Below are positions 6,985-10,399 of a DNA stretch of 10,399 bases, piece after piece. Positions within the stretch are counted from its first letter, which is position 1. Each line of letters begins with the position of its first letter. Source of the DNA: an uncultured bacterium (lineage in GTDB: Bacteria; Armatimonadota; UBA5829; DSUL01); NCBI GenBank assembly GCA_937967775.1, contig CALCJH010000403.1, forward strand, positions 1 through 10,399, in the 5' to 3' direction. The notes below the pieces were generated by a model. The model was given only the letters and a program-made list of their open reading frames with translations, was not told the origin of the DNA and did not search any database. The translations under genes and the position numbers were made by a program.

Positions 6985-7701
6985 CTATACGGAGTTTCGC
7001 CCGCGAAACTGTGCCAGCAGACCGAACCCGCCGAGCAGCACCAGAAGCGCTGAAGGCTCCGGAACCACATCGCCAGTGAGCTCGAAAGCGAAGTTGTAGC
7101 CGGACTTCTGCCAGGGTGCCGTTTCGACCGTCCTTCGCCATCGCGGATCCCCCCAGTTCGCCGGGCTGGACCAGAGAGGGGCGAAGACCGGGTCTGAAAC
7201 CTGTCCCCCACGGTTGAACACGCTGAAGGCATACGGGGTGTCGGCGTCCAGCAAAACCGGCTGCGGCAGCGCAACCTCCCACCGGAACAGAGGCACTCCG
7301 TTCGAGCTGGTGGTCACCTGCTGCCGGGGCACGTATCCGACTGGAATCTCGAGGAAGTGAGTTTGCGCGGGTCCTCCGCCCTGCATGTCGTAGAAGCGCA
7401 AGACGAAGTCGTCCGAGCCCTCGGGCGTCACGGCTCCCGCGTGGCCCTGCAGGAAGTAACGACCCCACCAGGCGATCCCCGTCACCGAGAACGCCGGTCC
7501 TCCGGAGAGGATGAAGTCATCGGCCTGCCATTCGGGCCATCGCGCGTCGCTGAAGAAGCCGAGATCGTTCGTGAGCAGAGGAGCGTTGACGAAGAGCACC
7601 TGACCGGCGGAGGCCAGGCCGGCCCACGGCAGGACCAGGACTGCTGCGGCCAGCGTGAGCACCGCCCCCCTTCGGAGCGGTATGGTCAAGTATCGAGCCA
7701 T
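6985..7701 (-). CDS. PEP-CTERM sorting domain exported protein
   Basis: The 238-residue protein is predicted to be secreted and processed by an exosortase. An N-terminal signal peptide (positively charged MARYLTIPLRR, hydrophobic core, ASA at 30-32) precedes a beta-rich body of about 175 residues with DDFILSGGPAFSVTGIAWWG and a later DDFVLRFYD repeat of style. The C-terminus has the PEP-CTERM tripartite signal: VPEPS at 213-217, a hydrophobic stretch (ALLVLLGGFGLLA), and an Arg-containing tail QFRGRNSV. The body resembles exported beta-sandwich proteins often carrying this signal; its ligand is unknown. The ATG at 7701 is preceded by AAGGAG 11 bases upstream. No exosortase gene is in the window, so the processing machinery must be encoded elsewhere. 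The gene is monocistronic or leads into the two small genes downstream. Confidence 0.9.
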   Translation of the reverse strand: MARYLTIPLRRGAVLTLAAAVLVLPWAGLASAGQVLFVNAPLLTNDLGFFSDARWPEWQADDFILSGGPAFSVTGIAWWGRYFLQGHAGAVTPEGSDDFVLRFYDMQGGGPAQTHFLEIPVGYVPRQQVTTSSNGVPLFRWEVALPQPVLLDADTPYAFSVFNRGGQVSDPVFAPLWSSPANWGDPRWRRTVETAPWQKSGYNFAFELTGDVVPEPSALLVLLGGFGLLAQFRGRNSV

Positions 7702-7822
7702 GCGATGATTTTCTCCTTCCGCAGAGTTCAGACAGACCGGACAGACAGGAAACGCACTGGCTAAAAAGCAGGCACATGCGCTAAATCCGTTACCAGATAA
7801 ATCTGTCCGGCTGTTCTTCCGT

Positions 7823-7852
7823 ATGTTATTCTGAAGTCGCGCCCGGCGTCAA
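7823..7852 (-). promoter_or_regulatory. Candidate promoter of the PEP-CTERM gene
   Basis: On the minus strand TTGACG (7852-7847, 5 of 6 matches to the -35 consensus) is followed after 18 bases by TAACAT (7828-7823, 4 of 6). The transcript leader would be about 115 bases. A 12 bp inverted repeat, CAGAT-AA-ATCTG at 7794-7805, lies just downstream of the predicted start point. The 353 bp gap 7702-8054 holds this promoter, the Fur-gene promoter and a small GCAGGG/CCCTGC hairpin at 7896-7911; I see no gene in it. Confidence 0.35.
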
Positions 7853-7952
7853 GAGACCGTCAGGCCTGCCCCGGCGGTCGTTCGAAGCCCCCGGAGCAGG
7901 GACAGCCCTGCGCTCTCCAGGCGAAGCGAACCTAAAAGTCTGCCGTTACTTT

Positions 7953-7992
7953 TGTCAGGGAAATGACATTCTGTGAAAGATTCAGCTATAAA
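7953..7992 (+). promoter_or_regulatory. Promoter of the Fur-family gene with overlapping inverted repeat
   Basis: A good sigma70-type promoter is visible: -35 ATGACA at 7963-7968 and -10 TATAAA at 7987-7992, 18 bases apart, each matching 5 of 6 consensus positions. Transcription would start near 8000, leaving a leader of about 55 bases. The inverted repeat TGTCA-GGGAAA-TGACA at 7953-7968 covers the -35 box exactly, the place for a repressor operator. Autoregulation by the downstream Fur-family protein is the simplest reading, although this is not a classical AT-rich Fur box. Confidence 0.55.
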
Positions 7993-8054
7993 GGGAGTCG
8001 AATAGTCGGGGTGTCATCGGGGTCCGGGGAGGGCCAGAGAAGGACTGTAGCAAC

Positions 8055-8552
8055 GTGAACGCACCTGAATCAGCAACGGCGCTGCCTGCCATCGACAAGG
8101 AGCTGAAGTCTCTGGGACTGCGGCTGACCCCGCAGCGGAGCCACATCCTGGCCGTGCTCAAGGCTGCGGAAAGGCCGATCTCGGCCTACGACATCTACTC
8201 GCAGCTCAAGTCCACGTTCCCCCACATCAGCATCGACACGGTCTATCGAAACCTGACGATGTTCACAACCATCGGAGTGGCGCTGCAGATCAACCTGCAA
8301 AACTCTGCCAGCGCTCTCTTCGAGTATCAAGGGGAGCGGCATCACCACCACGCGGTGTGCATCCGCTGCGGAAAGAACGTCTGCGTGGAAGCTTGTCCGG
8401 GTGTTCCTGAAGTGAAGTATCCCCAGGGAGAACAGGGCTTCCACATCACCGGACACGCTTTCGAGCTGTATGGGTTCTGCGCCGAGTGCCAGCAGCACGG
8501 CACCTATCCTGCCAGGCAGCGCGCGGACCGCATCCGCAAAGACGATGATTGA
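8055..8552 (+). CDS. Fur-family metal- or peroxide-responsive regulator
   Basis: Fur-family proteins are dimeric repressors that bind DNA when loaded with Fe2+, Zn2+ or Mn2+. The 165 residues hold the winged helix at about 21-85, with LRLTPQRSHILAVL and the recognition helix SIDTVYRNLTMF (59-70). The metal-binding dimerisation domain at about 88-148 contains the histidine cluster H96-H99 (ERHHHHAVC), two structural zinc pairs CxxC (C102/C105 and C142/C145) and the C-terminal HITGHAFELYGFC typical of the family. Two further cysteines, C110 and C114, are present. From sequence alone Fur, Zur and PerR types cannot be separated; the HHHH cluster is seen in Zur- and PerR-like proteins. The start is GTG 8055 with GAAGGA 10 bases upstream. 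It stands alone, with its own promoter. Confidence 0.93.
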   Translation: MNAPESATALPAIDKELKSLGLRLTPQRSHILAVLKAAERPISAYDIYSQLKSTFPHISIDTVYRNLTMFTTIGVALQINLQNSASALFEYQGERHHHHAVCIRCGKNVCVEACPGVPEVKYPQGEQGFHITGHAFELYGFCAECQQHGTYPARQRADRIRKDDD

Positions 8553-9016
8553 GCCGGCTCTGCCTGCGCTGACCTGAAGCAGCCGGACCAGGCAGTCCGG
8601 AGCAGCTTAGGAAACCGGGCGGTCCCGGGAGGCGCGGGCGGGAGGGAGTCGAGATCGCGCCGGGGGAAATAGGCGGCCACGTCTTGCCGCCTGCCCCCGC
8701 AATTACGCCCCCGTTCGTCCTCAATCATCGCTTCTTGCAGAAGCGCTGGCCGTGGTCCGGGACCAGCTTGGCAGTTCCCTCGTCACGCTCCCACGCGGAA
8801 TTCCGCCTGCCCCCCAGACGACTCCAGGACCACAGTCTCTTGCCTCAAGAGAGGTCAGCCAGGATTCAGAATCCCTGACCGTAGAGACCGTCGCGGGCAG
8901 ACCTTCCCTCGCATTCACCGGCAGGAAACGAAACACAGAGGCAATAAGGCTTCCCGTGAGAGGCGATCGCGCTCCCTTCGGAGGAGCGCTGTTGCGAAAA
9001 GGAGGGCCAAGAACCC
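8553..9016. other. 464 bp gap without a recognised gene, rich in hairpins
   Basis: No convincing coding sequence, tRNA or known riboswitch was seen here. Several inverted repeats occur: CCGGAC-N6-GTCCGG at 8583-8600, a possible weak end signal for the Fur transcript without a T tract; AGGCGGC-N8-GCCGCCT at 8671-8692, nested inside GGGGG/CCCCC at 8662-8698; and a UUCG-containing hairpin at 8969-8989 close to the next gene. I found no clear promoter for the oxidoreductase gene, though one must exist here unless the Fur transcript reads through. Confidence 0.5.
8969..8989 (+). promoter_or_regulatory. Hairpin with UUCG loop just before the oxidoreductase ribosome binding site
   Basis: GCGCTCC (8969-8975) pairs with GGAGCGC (8983-8989), and the loop contains C-TTCG-G, a very stable tetraloop type. 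It ends 11 bases before the GGAGG ribosome binding site at 9001-9005, whose purines could in principle compete with the right arm for pairing with GCTCC. No T tract follows, so it is not a terminator. A leader structure affecting translation or mRNA stability is possible. Confidence 0.35.
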
Positions 9017-10054
9017 ATGGCAGAACTCATCGGAGCCGGAGTCGTCGGCACGGGATGGGTCTCCGGCGAGCACATCCGCTGGTATAATGCAGACCCGCGC
9101 TTCCGGGTGGTGGCCATCTGCGGCCGGACCATAGAGAAAGCACGGCAGAAGGCGCGCGAATGCGGACTTAAAGACGTCCGCTGCTACAACGACTATGCGA
9201 AGATGCTGTCCGATCCGGACGTTCAGGCGGTCTCCATCTGCACCCCACCCCACCTGCATCCCGAGCAGACCATCCGGGCGGCAGAGGCTGGCAAGCATAT
9301 CCTGATCGAGAAAGCGGTCGCGAACGACCCTGCGTCGCTGGGAAAGATGCTGCGGGCCGTGGAGTCTGCCGGCGTCCGAACGGTGGTCAGCTTCGTGCTA
9401 CGCTGGAATCCCCAGTTCCTTCTGATCCGCAGAATGCTGGATGAGGGCGCAACGGGGAGGGTGTTCTATGCGGAAGTGGACTACTGGCACAACATTGGCC
9501 CGCAGTATCCGCAGTATCGCTGGAATGTAAAGAAGGAGATCGCAGGCAGCTCGTTCCTGTCGGCAGGCTGCCATGCCGTGGACGCCATTCGGTTCTTTAC
9601 AGGGGACGAAGTCGAGGAAGTCTCAGCCTACTGCACTCAGGTGAACCCGGATTACGAGTATCCGCCCACAGTGGTGGGCGTCCTGAGGTTCCACTGCGGT
9701 GCGGTGGGGAAGGTGTCCTCCATACTGGAAGGACGCTTCCCGTATGTGTTCAACATTGACCTCTTGGGAGAGAAAGGAAGCATCCGCGACAACCGGATCT
9801 GGGCTCCGGAGCTCTTGGAGGGTTCCACGGGGTGGGTGGAGGTTCCCACTATCCGTCCGGACTCCGGCGACGTGACCCATCATCCGTTCCAAGGAGAGAT
9901 CGCGCATTTCGGAGACTGCATCGCCTCCGGCAGGGAATCTTTCGTGAACCTGGCCGACGCGGCGAAGACGCACGCCGTCTGCTACGCTCTGGACCGCAGC
10001 GCCGAGCAGGGGAGGCGGGTGAAGCTGGAGGAGATCTATGACGAGATGCAATGA
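9017..10054 (+). CDS. Gfo/Idh/MocA-family NAD(P)-dependent oxidoreductase
   Basis: This family oxidises or reduces sugars, inositols and related polyols with a bound nicotinamide cofactor in the cytoplasm. The 345 residues have the usual two-domain layout. A Rossmann domain at about 1-125 holds GVVGTGWVSGEH (8-19) and CTPPHLHPEQTIRAAEAGKH; the alpha/beta substrate domain contains the family motif region SAGCHAVDAIRFF with H186 and D189. The E-K-P motif near residue 98 reads EKA (98-100), keeping K99 but losing the proline. The exact substrate cannot be told from sequence. ATG 9017 has AAAAGGAGGG upstream, about 11 bases away. The next gene begins 26 bases after the stop, and such dehydrogenase/PhyH pairs are common in sugar-degrading environmental bacteria. 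Confidence 0.93.
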   Translation: MAELIGAGVVGTGWVSGEHIRWYNADPRFRVVAICGRTIEKARQKARECGLKDVRCYNDYAKMLSDPDVQAVSICTPPHLHPEQTIRAAEAGKHILIEKAVANDPASLGKMLRAVESAGVRTVVSFVLRWNPQFLLIRRMLDEGATGRVFYAEVDYWHNIGPQYPQYRWNVKKEIAGSSFLSAGCHAVDAIRFFTGDEVEEVSAYCTQVNPDYEYPPTVVGVLRFHCGAVGKVSSILEGRFPYVFNIDLLGEKGSIRDNRIWAPELLEGSTGWVEVPTIRPDSGDVTHHPFQGEIAHFGDCIASGRESFVNLADAAKTHAVCYALDRSAEQGRRVKLEEIYDEMQ

Positions 10055-10079
10055 GGCTCGCGCAGGGGAGCGGCGCCGC

Positions 10080-10399
10080 GTGACCGTGGATGAATATGTC
10101 AGCTACCAGACCAACGGCTATCTCATCGTGCGGAAGCTGTTCGAAACCGCAGAAGTGGAGGAGCTCCTTTCGCACGCAATGGACATCCTTCACGGCCGGA
10201 CGCTTTTGCCCGGCATGAATCCGCCGCCGGAGGAAACGACTGAGGAGCAGTTGCTGGACCGGTTCACCCGGATCCACATGCTGCACCGGGTGGATCACGT
10301 CAGCGAAAGGTATCTGCTGCATCCGCGGGCTCTGGACGTGCTGGAGGCCCTGATCGGGCCGGACGTCCTCGCCTTGCAGACGATGCTCTTCCTGAACCC
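10080..10399 (+). CDS. Phytanoyl-CoA dioxygenase-like enzyme, N-terminal part (cut by window edge)
   Basis: The 106 visible residues match the start of the PhyH family of Fe(II)/2-oxoglutarate-dependent oxygenases. The opening VDEYVSYQTNGYLIVRKLF has the family pattern of a helix followed by G-Y-L-x-V, a helix with VEELLSHAMD follows, and later HPRALDVLEALIGPDVLALQ and TMLFLNP mark the first core strands. The H-x-D and distal His iron ligands lie beyond the window. Bacterial members hydroxylate varied small molecules, so the substrate is unknown. GTG 10080 is chosen because AGGGGAG lies 9 bases upstream; GTG 10086 is the alternative. It is 25 bp downstream of the oxidoreductase stop and surely shares its transcript. 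Confidence 0.85.
   Translation, partial: MTVDEYVSYQTNGYLIVRKLFETAEVEELLSHAMDILHGRTLLPGMNPPPEETTEEQLLDRFTRIHMLHRVDHVSERYLLHPRALDVLEALIGPDVLALQTMLFLN

Noticed and set aside
7732..7750. Short imperfect tandem repeat ACAGACCGG/ACAGACAGG in the PEP-CTERM leader
   Set aside because: Only two 9-base units with a mismatch; too little to call a repeat or binding site.
7874..7892. GTTCGAAGCCCC resembling a tRNA T-loop
   Set aside because: No matching acceptor, D or anticodon arms can be drawn around it.
8583..8600. CCGGAC-N6-GTCCGG as a terminator of the Fur-family gene
   Set aside because: The stem is only 6 bp and no T tract follows, so it is noted only within the gap description.
1..10399. Possible CRISPR array, insertion sequence, prophage or defence island
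   Set aside because: No regularly spaced repeats, transposase, integrase, terminal inverted repeats with target duplications or known defence domains were seen on either strand.

Overview
The window is high-GC bacterial DNA, dense with protein genes. It has no rRNA or tRNA genes, CRISPR array or insertion sequence that I could see. A PEP-CTERM exported protein points to a Gram-negative-type envelope. The Gfo/Idh/MocA oxidoreductase next to a phytanoyl-CoA-dioxygenase-like gene, the LacI regulator and the GH4 glycosidase suggest an environmental, sugar-degrading lineage such as Armatimonadota or Planctomycetota. I lean to Armatimonadota, but this is an inference from gene content only. Several genes appear to start at GTG or TTG, and one probably at ATT.

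Region 1 (1-2340, minus strand) is a compact operon reading accB (biotin carboxyl carrier protein), hom (homoserine dehydrogenase), thrC (threonine synthase, cut by the window edge). The gaps are 4 and 14 bp, and a perfect TATAAT -10 box lies upstream of accB.

Region 2 (2341-6380) looks like a sugar-utilisation locus. It holds a LacI-family repressor and a membrane-anchored protein with two carbohydrate-binding-like beta-sandwich modules, both on the minus strand. Divergent from them is a GH4 NAD-dependent glycosidase with alpha-galactosidase/alpha-glucosidase motifs, ending at a strong intrinsic terminator. Two CG-centred palindromes, one upstream of lacI and one upstream of the glycosidase, are candidate operators for the LacI protein.

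Region 3 (6319-7860, minus strand) carries a PEP-CTERM exported protein, then a small basic protein of unknown function overlapping a small HExxH putative zinc metallopeptidase. The metallopeptidase gene converges on and overlaps the glycosidase gene, so the glycosidase terminator lies inside it.

Region 4 (7950-10399, plus strand) has a Fur-family metalloregulator with a good sigma70-type promoter whose -35 box is covered by an inverted repeat. A 464 bp hairpin-rich gap without a gene follows, then a Gfo/Idh/MocA dehydrogenase and the start of a phytanoyl-CoA-dioxygenase-like enzyme in one transcription unit.

I found no defence, mobile or clearly novel multi-gene system. The points most worth checking are the ATT start of the glycosidase, the two candidate LacI operators, the anchored two-module protein, the metallopeptidase/small-protein pair and the operator over the Fur promoter.
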